Assembly (NCBI RefSeq): GCF_001612635.1
Contig: NZ_BDAV01000007.1
Location: forward strand, 62,001 to 126,000
Direction of reading: 5' to 3'
From: Nocardia africana NBRC 100379
GTDB lineage: Bacteria; Actinomycetota; Actinomycetes; Mycobacteriales; Mycobacteriaceae
DNA: 64,000 bases
Shown here piece after piece: positions 19,275 to 28,989 of the stretch. Under the pieces are notes generated by a model. That model was not told the origin of the DNA. It ran no database searches and saw nothing but the letters and a program-made list of their open reading frames with translations. Each line of letters begins with the position of its first letter. Positions within the stretch are counted from its first letter, which is position 1. A program made the translations under genes and the position numbers.

Positions 19275-20240
19275 ATGCGCGCCATTCAGGTCAGCGAACA
19301 CGGTGGTCCCGAAGTTCTCGTCGCGACCGAGGTCGACGATCCCGTCATCGGGCCGAATCAGCTGCTCGTCGATACCGAGGCGGCCGGTGTCAATTTCATC
19401 GACACCTATATCCGCACCGGCACGTACCCGCAACCGGTCCCCTACGTTCCGGGGTCCGAGGGCACGGGTGTGGTCGCCGAGGTCGGCTCCGAGGTGACCG
19501 AATTCACCGTCGGCGATCGGGTCGCGTGGGCGGCCGCCCCCGGTAGCTACGCGGAGAAGGTGGCGGTGGACGCGGCGGTGGCCGTGGCCGTGCCGGACGG
19601 GGTGCCGGCGGCGGTGGCGGCCTCGGCACTGCTGCAGGGAATGACCGCGCACTATCTGATCGAATCGGTGTACAAGCCGCAGCCGGGTGAGACGATTCTG
19701 GTTCACGCCGGCGCCGGCGGCGTCGGGCTGCTGCTGACCCAGCTGGCCGCTGCCCGCGATATCCGGGTGATCACCACGGTGTCCACCGATGCGAAGGAAG
19801 AGCTGTCCCGGGAAGCCGGCGCCGCGCATGTGCTGCGCTACGGCGACGACCTCGCCCAGCGCGTGCGCGACCTCACCGACGGGATCGGGGTGGCCGCGGT
19901 CTACGACGGGGTGGGCGCGGCGACGTTCGAGGCGAGCCTGACGGCATTGCGCATCCGCGGCATGCTGGCGCTGTTCGGCGCCGCGAGCGGTCAGGTGCCG
20001 CCGTTCGATCTGCAGCGGCTCAATCCGGCCGGGTCGCTGTTCGTGACCCGCCCGTCGCTCGCCCACTACACCCGCGACCGCGCCGAATTGACCTGGCGCG
20101 CAGGCGATGTCCTGAACGCTGTCGCCGACGGGACACTGCGGGTGCGGGTCGGCGCCGAGTATCCGCTGGCCGAGGCCGCGCAGGCACATCGCGATCTGCA
20201 GGCCCGCAAGACCACCGGATCCATCGTGCTGGTCCCCTGA
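19275..20240 (+). CDS. qor: NADPH:quinone oxidoreductase (zinc-free MDR family)
   Basis: This 321-residue medium-chain dehydrogenase/reductase begins MRAIQVSEHGGPEVLVATEV, a typical quinone-reductase N-terminus, continues with the NFIDTYIRTGTYP motif and has the nucleotide-binding turn HAGAGGVGLLLTQLAAARD (about 142-160). The catalytic-zinc cysteine and histidine of alcohol dehydrogenases are absent. It reduces quinones or enones with NADPH and is cytosolic. Its position between ctaA and ctaB matches Rv1454c. Confidence 0.93.
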   Translation: MRAIQVSEHGGPEVLVATEVDDPVIGPNQLLVDTEAAGVNFIDTYIRTGTYPQPVPYVPGSEGTGVVAEVGSEVTEFTVGDRVAWAAAPGSYAEKVAVDAAVAVAVPDGVPAAVAASALLQGMTAHYLIESVYKPQPGETILVHAGAGGVGLLLTQLAAARDIRVITTVSTDAKEELSREAGAAHVLRYGDDLAQRVRDLTDGIGVAAVYDGVGAATFEASLTALRIRGMLALFGAASGQVPPFDLQRLNPAGSLFVTRPSLAHYTRDRAELTWRAGDVLNAVADGTLRVRVGAEYPLAEAAQAHRDLQARKTTGSIVLVP

Positions 20241-20383
20241 GCGGTCCGTGATCGCGGGCACTCAGGTGCTGGTGCGGCCGGGCGGATATCCGGCACGGCA
20301 TCGGCAGGGGTGACCCGCCGACGACACGGGCATGCCGATGGTGGATGATCTGTGCTGCCGCGCAAGCCGATTCGCCCGCTTCG

Positions 20384-20399
20384 CCGTACCGTCGTACGG
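20384..20399. promoter_or_regulatory. Dyad CCGTAC-N4-GTACGG upstream of the nuclease-like gene
   Basis: Six-base perfect arms with a CGTC spacer, 60-75 bases before the 20459 start, in the 218-base gap after qor. The size suits a TetR-type operator; there is no other evidence. Confidence 0.35.
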
Positions 20400-20458
20400 T
20401 GGTCGGGCGGTCGCTCGGGGCGGCCGGCAGAACAGGCATCGGTCAGGGGTTGATCCAG

Positions 20459-21610
20459 ATGTTGGTGAAGGTTCGCAACGACGACCCGTCGCGGCTGTCC
20501 AATTCCGAACGGACGGTGGCGAACTGGCTGAAGACCTGGACCGGAGCGCACGCGTTACCCGGTATCGCGGTGGTCGCGGCCGGTGCCGCCGACGCGATCG
20601 TGTGGACGCCCAAAACCTGCGTGGTCGTCGTCATCAAGGACTTCACCGAACGGGCGAGCGGCACGCTGACCGTCTCCGGGTACCGGCCCTGGACCATCGG
20701 CGACCGGATCGCGCCGCTGGCGGGATCCGAAGCCGGGACCGAACCGATGACCGAGATCCGCGCCCGCACCGGCGAGATCGCCGAACTGTTGCGCGGCGCT
20801 CCCGGCCGGGCACGGGTCGGGGTGACCGGCATGGTCCTGGTCATGCCGCAATTGAGCAGCCGGGTCGCACTGGAAAAGGGTGATCTCCCGGACGGGATCG
20901 ATGTCGTCCTCGGTGACGGCCCCGCGGCGTTACGCAACTACTTCAGCCGGATCACCGCGGACGCACCCGACACCTGGGATGCGACGCAGGTCGGCCAGGC
21001 ACTGGCCGCGCTCGGATTCGCCGCGGCCGCAACCCATTCCGATCTGACCGCGGAGGGCTTTCCCGCCCGGCTGGACCGCACTCCCCCGCCGCCGAACCCC
21101 ATCCCGTCCCGCGGCCCCAAACCGCCGGTGGGGGCGCCGATTCCAGGGTCCGGCCCGGCCGGTGTCCCGGCCGCCGCCGCGCCGATGTCGCCCGGCGGCG
21201 CCCCGGTATCGATGGCCCGCCCGAATCCGGCGCCGCAGCCCGCGCCCGGTCCCGTCCCCCAGCCCGTCGCCGCAGCCGCTTCGGGTCCCGGAGGTCCCGC
21301 GCCCGCCTACGGGCAGAACCAGCACCCCTATTCGGTGCCCTTCGATCCGCGCCCACCCGCGGCCCCGCCTCGACGCAACCGCAACCGCAGCCTGGTGCCG
21401 CTCGTTCTGCTGGGCCTTCTGGTCGTCGTGCTGGCTTCGGCGGCCATGTGCACGGCGGGCGGCGGTTCCGGGTCCGGCCCCAGCCACGCGCCCGCCTCAG
21501 GTCGCACCACCACGACGACCACCTCGCACTACACTCCGGCGCCGGAACGCACCGTGCCGCCCTCGACGCCCGGGCACGCGTGCTACCCGTTCCAGCCCGG
21601 CTGTCCCTGA
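20459..21610 (+). CDS. Membrane-anchored protein with NERD-like N-terminal domain and short exported tail
   Basis: Residues 1-170 look like a nuclease-related (NERD-like) domain: SNSERTVANWLKTWTG, then GAADAIVWTPKTCVVVVIKD with the D and K of a possible nuclease core. Residues 200-305 are a proline/alanine-rich linker. A single helix (about 311-332, LVPLVLLGLLVVVLASAAM) is followed by a Thr/Pro tail ending CYPFQPGCP. Cleavage of nucleic acid is not shown. The stop seems premature: removal of one T (21604) would carry the frame on through GCPEPRTDG and a second copy CLFQFGCPEPSTD to a TGA at 21690. ATG 20459 is preferred to the upstream GTG or ATG extension. Confidence 0.65.
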   Translation: MLVKVRNDDPSRLSNSERTVANWLKTWTGAHALPGIAVVAAGAADAIVWTPKTCVVVVIKDFTERASGTLTVSGYRPWTIGDRIAPLAGSEAGTEPMTEIRARTGEIAELLRGAPGRARVGVTGMVLVMPQLSSRVALEKGDLPDGIDVVLGDGPAALRNYFSRITADAPDTWDATQVGQALAALGFAAAATHSDLTAEGFPARLDRTPPPPNPIPSRGPKPPVGAPIPGSGPAGVPAAAAPMSPGGAPVSMARPNPAPQPAPGPVPQPVAAAASGPGGPAPAYGQNQHPYSVPFDPRPPAAPPRRNRNRSLVPLVLLGLLVVVLASAAMCTAGGGSGSGPSHAPASGRTTTTTTSHYTPAPERTVPPSTPGHACYPFQPGCP

Positions 21611-21812
21611 GCCGCGCACCGACGGTTGCTTGTTCCAGTTCGGCTGCCCTGAGCCGAGCACCGACGTGCCTGCCGCCACGGCAACGGGATGACGCAGGCG
21701 ACGGGATGACGCAACGCCCCCGGCCGTACCCGGTACCGGGGCCGCGCGCCCGAACTCAGGCGAGACGTGCCGATGCCGGCTACTTCCGGGCGCGCACCGG
21801 CGCCCGAGGACC

Positions 21813-22799
21813 TCAGCCGAACAGCGTCGAGCCGATGGTGTGCCAGCCGAGGACCGAGTCCACGGCCAGACCGCAGAACACCACGGCGAGGTAGTTGTTG
21901 GACTGCAGGAACAGTCGCAGCGGCTTGACCGAGGCCCCCCGGCGCACGCCGGAGTACAGCTGATGCGCCATCAGCAGGAACCAGGCGCCCGCGACGATGG
22001 CGACCGCCGCGTACACGACACCCGTCGCCGGAATCAGCGCCAGGGTGGCGAGCACGGTCAACCAGGTGTAGATGACGATCTGCTTGGTGACGGCGCGCTC
22101 GGTCGCCACCACCGGCAGCATCGGCACACCGGCCGCGCGGTAGTCGTCCTTGTAGCGCATGGCCAGCGCCCAGGTGTGCGGCGGCGTCCAGAAGAAGATG
22201 ACCGCGAACAGCGCGACCGCGGGCCAGCCGATGGTTCCGGTGACCGCCGACCAGCCGACCAGTGCGGGCATACAGCCCGCCGCGCCGCCCCACACCACGT
22301 TCTGCGAGGTCCGGCGCTTGAGTCCGAGGGTGTAGACGAAGACGTAGAACAGGATCGTCGCGACCACGAGCAGGCCGGAGAGCAGATTCGCCTGCCACCA
22401 CAACCACGCGAACGAGCCGGCGCCCAGAGCGACACCGAAGACGAACGCGTTGCGGGTGGGCACCGCCTCGCGCGCCAGCGGGCGCTTCGACGTGCGCTTC
22501 ATGACCTTGTCGATATCGGCGTCGGCGACGCAGTTGAGGGTGTTGGCACTGGCCGCACCCATCCAGCCGCCGAACAGGGTGGCCACGATCAGCCGGATGT
22601 CGACATGGCCGCGGTCGGCCAGCAGCATCGTCGGGATGGTGGCCACCAGCAGCAGCTCGATGACCCGCGGTTTGGTCAGCGCGATGTAGGCGAGGACCCG
22701 GCGGGTCAGCTTCGACAGCGGGCCGCTGCCCTGGACACGGTCGGCGAGCGCCGTCGCGGAGGAGCCATGCGCATCACCCGGCTGTTGCCCAATCCGCAC
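21813..22799 (-). CDS. ctaB: CtaB protoheme IX farnesyltransferase (heme O synthase)
   Basis: CtaB attaches the farnesyl group to protoheme, giving heme O, the substrate of CtaA. The 328-residue protein has about nine membrane helices. The first prenyl-diphosphate motif is [15 protein letters not shown], followed by RTSKRPLA. The second is [29 protein letters not shown] is also a family landmark. The GTG at 22799 has GGAG in good position; the upstream codons to 22823 add no recognisable sequence. It is divergent from tkt across 438 bases. Confidence 0.95.
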   Translation of the reverse strand: MRIGQQPGDAHGSSATALADRVQGSGPLSKLTRRVLAYIALTKPRVIELLLVATIPTMLLADRGHVDIRLIVATLFGGWMGAASANTLNCVADADIDKVMKRTSKRPLAREAVPTRNAFVFGVALGAGSFAWLWWQANLLSGLLVVATILFYVFVYTLGLKRRTSQNVVWGGAAGCMPALVGWSAVTGTIGWPAVALFAVIFFWTPPHTWALAMRYKDDYRAAGVPMLPVVATERAVTKQIVIYTWLTVLATLALIPATGVVYAAVAIVAGAWFLLMAHQLYSGVRRGASVKPLRLFLQSNNYLAVVFCGLAVDSVLGWHTIGSTLFG

Positions 22800-23237
22800 T
22801 GTCTCTCCTCGCAGGTGGTGCATCGATCCGGTAGGGAAGCAACGGTTTCGGCGGCGTGGCGGGCCTCCCGCGCGCAGCCGTTTCCGCTGTCACCGCAGAG
22901 CACGGCGCGGGCGGCGCAGCCTCTACTACAGACGATGGTAGACCCCCGCATGTTGTGCTCCGGCACCCACCCGCCGCGAAACCGCCCGTGCCGCAGGCGA
23001 TCGGCCCCGGCGGATCCGGATGCGAGGGCCACGTCACATATCCGCCGTCGGCCGCTGTGCGGAATCGCGTCGGTCCGGCACGACGGCGGCTGTCATCATT
23101 CACCGTAACCCCGCGCACCTGCACGGGGTGCGGGCGAAGGGTTCCCCACTCACGGCGATCAGGCGACCTCTAGGGTGGTGGGTACAGCCCGCAAGCCGCC
23201 GTTGTACACACACGAGAAGGTCAGGAGAACCTCGGTC
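22800..23237. promoter_or_regulatory. Divergent ctaB-tkt intergenic region with a TCTAC-N11-GTAGA dyad
   Basis: This 438-base gap holds no credible gene. At 22922-22942 lies TCTAC-TACAGACGATG-GTAGA, a dyad that resembles the CTAC/GTAG half-sites of BlaI-type regulators (tentative). Nearer tkt, TAGGGT (23172-23177) could serve as a -10 box, with AGGAGA (23223-23228) as the tkt ribosome site. Confidence 0.45.
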
Positions 23238-25382
23238 GTGTCAGTCACAGACGACATCCGCGCCCTCACCCAGCCCGCACATCCGGCCGACTGGACCGAA
23301 CTGGACACCAGAGCCGTCGACACCGTCCGTGTCCTGGCCGCCGACGCGGTGCAGGCCGCCGGCAACGGTCACCCCGGCACCGCGATGAGCTTGGCGCCGC
23401 TGGCCTACACCCTCTACCAGCGGGTCCTGCGCTACGACCCGAGCGATCCGGATTGGACCGGGCGCGACCGGTTCATCCTCTCGTGCGGACATTCCAGCCT
23501 GACCCAGTACATCCAGCTGTACCTGTCGGGACTGGGCCTGGAACTCGACGACCTGAAGCATCTGCGCAAGTGGGGTTCGCTGACCCCGGGCCACCCGGAG
23601 TTCCGCCACACCAGGGGCGTGGAGATCACCACCGGCCCGCTCGGCCAGGGCCTGGCCTCGGCGGTCGGCATGGCGATGGCCGCCCGGCGCGAGCGTGGTC
23701 TCTACGACCCGTCCGCCGCGACCGGCGCCAGCCCGTTCGACCACTTCGTCTACGTCATCGCCTCCGACGGCGATATCGAAGAGGGCGTCACCTCCGAGGC
23801 CTCCTCGCTGGCCGGCACGCAGCAGCTGGGCAATCTGATCGTCTTCTACGACGACAACCGGATCTCCATCGAGGACGACACCTCCATCGCGCTGACCGAG
23901 GACACCGCCGAGCGCTACCGCGCCTACGGCTGGCACGTGCAGGTCGTCGAGGGCGGTGAGAACGTCACCGGCATCCTGGAGGCGATCGAGGCCGCCAAAG
24001 CCGTCACCGACAAGCCGTCGTTCATCCTGCTGCGCACGATCATCGGCTATCCGGCGCCGAACAAGATGAACACCGGCGCCGCGCACGGCGCCGCGCTGGG
24101 CGCCGACGAGGTGGCCGCCACCAAGGAGGTCCTCGGCTTCGACCCGGGCCAGAGCTTCGTCGTCGACGACGAGGTCATCGCCCACACCCGCGGCAACGCC
24201 GCCGAACGCGCCAAGGCCGCCCGCGCCGCCTGGCAGGAACAGTTCGACGCGTGGGCGCAGGCCAACCCGGAGAACAAGGAGCTGTTCGATCGGCTGCGCG
24301 AGCGCCGGCTGCCGAAGGGCTGGACCGAGGGCCTGCCCTCGTTCGAACCCGACGCCAAGGGCATGGCCACCCGCAAGGCCTCCGGCAAGGTCCTGGCCGC
24401 GCTGGCGCCGGTACTGCCGGAACTGTGGGGCGGTTCGGCCGACCTGGCCGAATCGAACAACACCACCATGCCGGGCGTACCGAGCTTCGGCCCGACGTCG
24501 ATCTCCACGGGTATGTGGAAGGCCGAGCCCTACGGCCGCACCCTGCACTTCGGTGTGCGCGAGCACGCGATGGGCTCGATCCTCAACGGCATCGCCCTGC
24601 ACGGCCCGACCCGCCCCTACGGCGGCACCTTCCTGGTGTTCTCCGACTACATGCGCCCGGCGGTCCGGCTGGCCGCGCTCATGCGGGTGCCGGCCATCTA
24701 CGTCTGGACCCACGACTCCATCGGCCTGGGTGAGGACGGCCCCACCCACCAGCCGATCGAGCACCTCGCCGCGCTGCGCGCCATCCCCGGCCTGAACGTG
24801 GTCCGGCCCGGCGACGCCAACGAGACCGTGTACGCCTGGCGCACCATCCTGGAGCTCGAAAGCGCCGAGCAGCATTCGCATTTCGTGCCCGCCGACCACC
24901 CGCACACCGACGGCCCGTCGGCGCTGGCGCTGACCCGCCAGGACGTCCCCACCCTGGAGGGCACCAGCTACGAGGGCGTCTCCCGCGGCGGATACATCCT
25001 GGCCGAATCCTCCACCGGCACACCGCAGGTGATCCTGATCGCCACCGGCTCCGAACTTCAGCTCGCCGTCGCCGCGCGCACTACGCTGGAGGAGCAGGGC
25101 ATCGGCACCCGCGTGGTGTCCATGCCGTGCGTGGAATGGTTCGACGCGCAGGAACAGTCCTACCGCGACGAGGTGCTGCCGCCGCAGATCACCGCCCGCG
25201 TCACGGTCGAGGCCGGCATCGCGATGCCGTGGCACCGCTTCACCGGCAGCGACGGTGAGAACGTCTCCATCGAGCACTTCGGTGCCTCGGCCGACTTCAA
25301 GACCCTGTTCCGCGAATTCGGCATCACCGCCGAAGCCGTCGTCGACGCCGCGAAGCGCTCACTCGACAAGGTGAAGGGATAA
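23238..25382 (+). CDS. tkt: Transketolase
   Basis: This 714-residue thiamine-dependent enzyme transfers two-carbon units in the non-oxidative pentose phosphate pathway. The N-terminal domain has AAGNGHPGTAMSLAPLAYTL, GRDRFILSCGHSS and the TPP motif with ASDGDIEEGVTSEASSLAGT through IVFYDDNRISIE. The central domain has FGVREHAMGSILNGIALHG with the catalytic glutamate and FVFSDY-like FLVFSDYMRPAVRLAALM. The GTG at 23238 follows AGGAGA by nine bases; the longer ORF is rejected. It is first in tkt-tal-zwf-opcA-pgl, with tal three bases downstream. Confidence 0.97.
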   Translation: MSVTDDIRALTQPAHPADWTELDTRAVDTVRVLAADAVQAAGNGHPGTAMSLAPLAYTLYQRVLRYDPSDPDWTGRDRFILSCGHSSLTQYIQLYLSGLGLELDDLKHLRKWGSLTPGHPEFRHTRGVEITTGPLGQGLASAVGMAMAARRERGLYDPSAATGASPFDHFVYVIASDGDIEEGVTSEASSLAGTQQLGNLIVFYDDNRISIEDDTSIALTEDTAERYRAYGWHVQVVEGGENVTGILEAIEAAKAVTDKPSFILLRTIIGYPAPNKMNTGAAHGAALGADEVAATKEVLGFDPGQSFVVDDEVIAHTRGNAAERAKAARAAWQEQFDAWAQANPENKELFDRLRERRLPKGWTEGLPSFEPDAKGMATRKASGKVLAALAPVLPELWGGSADLAESNNTTMPGVPSFGPTSISTGMWKAEPYGRTLHFGVREHAMGSILNGIALHGPTRPYGGTFLVFSDYMRPAVRLAALMRVPAIYVWTHDSIGLGEDGPTHQPIEHLAALRAIPGLNVVRPGDANETVYAWRTILELESAEQHSHFVPADHPHTDGPSALALTRQDVPTLEGTSYEGVSRGGYILAESSTGTPQVILIATGSELQLAVAARTTLEEQGIGTRVVSMPCVEWFDAQEQSYRDEVLPPQITARVTVEAGIAMPWHRFTGSDGENVSIEHFGASADFKTLFREFGITAEAVVDAAKRSLDKVKG

Positions 25383-25385
25383 CCA

Positions 25386-26516
25386 ATGGCACAGAACGAG
25401 AATCTCGCCGCATTGTCGCAAGCCGGCGTGTCGGTGTGGCTCGACGATCTGTCACGCAACCGGATCCGCTCGGGCAATCTCGCCGACCTCGTCGCCACCC
25501 GCAGCGTCGTCGGCGTGACCACCAACCCGACCATCTTCCAGGTCGCGCTGAGCGAGGGCCACGCCTACGACGACCAGATCAAAGAACTGGCCGCCCAGGG
25601 CGCCGATGCCGACGCCGCCATCCGCACGATCACCACCGACGACGTCCGCTCGGCCTGCGACGTGCTCGCCGAGGTGTTCGAATCGTCCGGCGGCGTGGAC
25701 GGCCGCGTCTCGATCGAGGTCGACCCGCGGCTGGCCTTCGACACCGACAAGACCGTCGCGCAGGCGGTCGAGCTGTGGAAGATCGTCGACCGGCCGAATC
25801 TGTTCATCAAGATTCCGGCCACCGAGGAGGGCCTGCCCGCGATCACGCGCGTGATCGCCGAAGGGATCAGCGTCAACGTCACGCTGATCTTCTCGGTGCA
25901 GCGCTACCTCAGCGTGATGGGCGCCTATCTGGACGGCCTGCGCAAGGCGCGCATCGCCGGCCACGACCTGGCCCGCATCCATTCGGTCGCCTCGTTCTTC
26001 GTCTCCCGCGTGGACACCGAGATCGACAAGCGGCTCGAGCAGATCGGTTCCGACGAGGCGCTGGCCTTGCGCGGTAAGGCCGGAATCGCCAACGCGCGCT
26101 TGGCATATGCCGCCTACCAGGACGTGTTCGACGGTGGTAACCACACCTCGACCTACTCGCATCTGGCCTCCTCCGGCGGTAATCGGCAGCGGCCGCTGTG
26201 GGCCTCCACCGGCGTGAAGAACCCGGACTACCCCGACACCATGTACATCACCGAACTGGTGGCGCCGAATACGGTCAACACGCTGCCGGAGAAGACCCTC
26301 GAGGCATTCGCCGACCACGGCGAACTGCGCGGCGACACGGTCTCGGGCACAGCGGCCGACGCACAGGGCGTGTTCGACGCGCTCACCGGCGTCGGAGTCG
26401 ACCTCGACGACGTGTTCGCCGTCCTCGAGCGCGAAGGTGTCGAGAAGTTCGAGAAGTCGTGGAACGAACTGCTCACCGCGACCACCGCCGAGTTGAAGAG
26501 CACCGGAAGCAACTGA
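25386..26516 (+). CDS. tal: Transaldolase
   Basis: This 376-residue class I aldolase-type transaldolase is of the long actinobacterial and cyanobacterial subfamily. It transfers a dihydroxyacetone unit from sedoheptulose 7-phosphate to glyceraldehyde 3-phosphate. The Schiff-base lysine lies in [32 protein letters not shown] at the N-terminus is the other signature, and [13 protein letters not shown] is a family block. It is spaced three bases after tkt and five before zwf, so one transcript is expected. Confidence 0.97.
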   Translation: MAQNENLAALSQAGVSVWLDDLSRNRIRSGNLADLVATRSVVGVTTNPTIFQVALSEGHAYDDQIKELAAQGADADAAIRTITTDDVRSACDVLAEVFESSGGVDGRVSIEVDPRLAFDTDKTVAQAVELWKIVDRPNLFIKIPATEEGLPAITRVIAEGISVNVTLIFSVQRYLSVMGAYLDGLRKARIAGHDLARIHSVASFFVSRVDTEIDKRLEQIGSDEALALRGKAGIANARLAYAAYQDVFDGGNHTSTYSHLASSGGNRQRPLWASTGVKNPDYPDTMYITELVAPNTVNTLPEKTLEAFADHGELRGDTVSGTAADAQGVFDALTGVGVDLDDVFAVLEREGVEKFEKSWNELLTATTAELKSTGSN

Positions 26517-26521
26517 CCGCG

Positions 26522-28084
26522 ATGGCCGGCCAGAAGAAGACGGCCGCCCCGGGGAATCCGCTGCGCGAGGAGCGCGACAAGCGGCTTCCCCGGATCGCCG
26601 GCCCGTGCAGCTTGGTGATCTTCGGGGTGACAGGCGACCTGTCACGCAAGAAACTGATGCCGGCCATCTACGACCTCGCGAACCGGGGGCTGCTGCCGCC
26701 CGGTTTCGCGCTGGTCGGGTTCGCCCGGCGCGATTACGCCGACGAGGATTTCGCTCAGGTCGTCCTCGAGGCGGTCAAGGAGCACGCCCGCACGCCGTTC
26801 CGGCAGGAGGTGTGGGAACAGTTGTCGGAAGGTATCCGCTTCGTGCAGGGCACCTTCGACGACGACGCCGCCTTCGGCACGCTCGCGCAGACGCTGAAGA
26901 AGCTGGACGCCGAACGCGGCACCGGCGGCAACCACGCCTTCTACCTGTCGATTCCGCCGAACGCGTTTCCGGTTGTGCTGGAACAGCTTTCGCGCACCGG
27001 GCTGGCGAAGCCGCCGGATCCGGGGCCGGGCAAACCACAACCGTGGCGGCGGGTGGTGATCGAGAAGCCCTTCGGTCACGACCTGCAGAGCGCCCAGGAA
27101 CTCAACGCCTTGGTCAACCGGGTGTTCCCCGAGGAGACGGTCTTCCGCATCGACCACTACCTCGGCAAGGAGACGGTGCAGAACCTGCTGGCGTTGCGGT
27201 TCGCGAACGAACTGTTCGAGCCGATCTGGAACGCCAACTTCGTCGACCACGTGCAGATCACGATGGCCGAGGACATCGGATTGGGCGGGCGCGCAGGCTA
27301 TTACGACGGTATCGGCGCCGCCCGCGACGTCATCCAGAACCATCTGCTGCAACTGCTGGCGTTGACGGCGATGGAGGATCCGGTCAACTTCCAGCCGAGG
27401 CAGCTGCAGATCGAGAAGATCAAGGTGCTCTCGGCGACGAAACTGGTCGAACCGCTGGAGGAGACCACCGCCCGCGGCCAGTACGCGGCCGGCTGGCAGG
27501 GCAGCGAGCGCGTGGTGGGCCTGCTCGAGGAGGAGGGTTTCGATCCGCGTTCGCGCACCGAGACCTACGCCGCGATCACACTGAACGTCGACACTCGCCG
27601 CTGGGCGGGCGTGCCGTTCTATCTGCGCACCGGAAAACGCCTGGGGCGCAGGGTCACCGAGATCGCGGTCATGTTCAAGCGGGCCCCGCATCTGCCCTTC
27701 GATCAGACCATGACCGAGGAGCTGGGCCAGAACGCCCTGGTGATCCGGGTGCAGCCGGACGAGGGCATCACCATGCGGTTCGGGTCGAAGGTGCCCGGAT
27801 CCAGTATGGAAGTCCGCGACGTCAACATGGATTTCAGCTACGGCGAATCGTTCACCGAATCCTCGCCCGAGGCCTACGAGCGGCTCATCCTGGATGTGCT
27901 GCTGGGCGAGCCGTCACTGTTCCCGGTCAACGAGGAGGTCGAATTGGCCTGGCGCATCCTCGATCCCGTGCTCGATCACTGGGCCGAGGGCGGTAAGCCC
28001 GAGTCCTACGAGTCCGGCACCTGGGGTCCGGCCTCGGCCGACGAGATGCTTGCCCGCACCGGGCGGGAATGGCGGCGGCCATGA
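26522..28084 (+). CDS. zwf: Glucose-6-phosphate dehydrogenase
   Basis: This 520-residue enzyme oxidises glucose 6-phosphate to 6-phosphogluconolactone and yields reduced cofactor, mainly NADPH. The dinucleotide-binding motif VIFGVTGDLSRKKLMPA is near residue 40, and the catalytic motif FRIDHYLGKETVQN (aspartate-histidine pair) is near 225. EKPFGHD and AGYYDGIGAARDVIQNHLLQ are further landmarks. The ORF is open far upstream in the tal region; the ATG at 26522 just after tal is the start. Its stop overlaps the opcA start (ATGA). Confidence 0.97.
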   Translation: MAGQKKTAAPGNPLREERDKRLPRIAGPCSLVIFGVTGDLSRKKLMPAIYDLANRGLLPPGFALVGFARRDYADEDFAQVVLEAVKEHARTPFRQEVWEQLSEGIRFVQGTFDDDAAFGTLAQTLKKLDAERGTGGNHAFYLSIPPNAFPVVLEQLSRTGLAKPPDPGPGKPQPWRRVVIEKPFGHDLQSAQELNALVNRVFPEETVFRIDHYLGKETVQNLLALRFANELFEPIWNANFVDHVQITMAEDIGLGGRAGYYDGIGAARDVIQNHLLQLLALTAMEDPVNFQPRQLQIEKIKVLSATKLVEPLEETTARGQYAAGWQGSERVVGLLEEEGFDPRSRTETYAAITLNVDTRRWAGVPFYLRTGKRLGRRVTEIAVMFKRAPHLPFDQTMTEELGQNALVIRVQPDEGITMRFGSKVPGSSMEVRDVNMDFSYGESFTESSPEAYERLILDVLLGEPSLFPVNEEVELAWRILDPVLDHWAEGGKPESYESGTWGPASADEMLARTGREWRRP

Positions 28085-28989
28085 TCGTGGACATGCCCGA
28101 CACCAGCACCCGCGAGGTGACCAAACGACTGGTCAGCCTGCGCGAGTCCAACGGTGTGATCGCCATGGGCCGGGTGCTCACGCTGGTGGTGTGCACGCTG
28201 GATTCCTCGGAGGCCGAGGACGCCATCGACGCCGCCAACGACGCCAGCCGCGAACACCCCTGTCGCGTGATCGTGCTCGCGCGCGGCGACCGGTTCTCCG
28301 ACACCAAGCTCGACGCCCAGATCCGGGTCGGCGGCGACGCCGGGGCGGCAGAGGTGATAGTGCTGCGACTGCAGGGCGAGCTGGTCAACAACGAGAGCAG
28401 CGTGGTCATCCCGTTCCTGCTGCCCGACACTCCGGTGGTGGCGTGGTGGCCACGCGGCGCGCCGGAGTTCCCCTCCCGGGATTCGGTGGGGTGCTTGGCC
28501 ATTCGCCGCATCACCGATTCCACCTACGCTCCCGACCCGCGTGCGGCGATCACCCGGCGGCTGGATTCCTACGCGCCGGGCGACACCGATCTGGCGTGGA
28601 GCCGGATCACGTTCTGGCGGGCGCTGCTGGCCTCCGCCCTCGACGTGCCGCCGTACGAGCCGATCGAATCGGTGACGGTCTCGGGCCTGGCGGAGGAACC
28701 CGCGCTCGACATCCTGGCGGGATGGCTGGCGGCGAAACTGGACTGCCCGATCCGGCGGCAAACCGGAGAGTTGAAGGTCGTGCTGCACCGGGCGTCGGTC
28801 TCGGTCGGCATCGAACGTCCGCAGACGGGCCGCACGGCGACCCTGACGCGTACCGGCGAGCCCGATCAGCGGTTCGCGCTCGCCCGTCGTGAGACCAAGG
28901 ACTGCCTGGCGGAGGAACTGCGGCGGCTCGATGCCGACGAGGTCTACGCCGAGGCACTGGCCGGAATCGGGAAGGTGATCTATGAGTAA
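28081..28989 (+). CDS. opcA: OpcA, glucose-6-phosphate dehydrogenase assembly protein
   Basis: OpcA is an activator or assembly partner of Zwf in cyanobacteria and actinobacteria. The 302-residue protein contains the N-terminal TSTREVTKRLVSLRE block, VIVLARGDRF, EVIVLRLQGELVNNESSVVI and LPDTPVVAWWPRGAPEFPSR, all typical of OpcA. The ATG at 28081 overlaps the zwf TGA, which argues against the ATG at 28069. The pgl start overlaps the opcA end by eight bases. It is cytosolic with no membrane segment. Confidence 0.95.
   Translation: MIVDMPDTSTREVTKRLVSLRESNGVIAMGRVLTLVVCTLDSSEAEDAIDAANDASREHPCRVIVLARGDRFSDTKLDAQIRVGGDAGAAEVIVLRLQGELVNNESSVVIPFLLPDTPVVAWWPRGAPEFPSRDSVGCLAIRRITDSTYAPDPRAAITRRLDSYAPGDTDLAWSRITFWRALLASALDVPPYEPIESVTVSGLAEEPALDILAGWLAAKLDCPIRRQTGELKVVLHRASVSVGIERPQTGRTATLTRTGEPDQRFALARRETKDCLAEELRRLDADEVYAEALAGIGKVIYE

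Noticed and set aside
21684-21713. 13-base direct repeat ACGGGATGACGCA twice as a target-site duplication
   Set aside because: The copies are 17 bases apart with no mobile element between them; more likely a local slippage duplication.
22800-23237. tRNA, riboswitch or small RNA in the ctaB-tkt gap
   Set aside because: No cloverleaf or conserved riboswitch core was recognised; only a dyad and promoter-like boxes.
23241-25277. 678-codon ORF opposite transketolase
   Set aside because: Its product is the usual Gly/Val/Asp/Arg-rich mirror of a GC-rich gene, with no ribosome site or motif.
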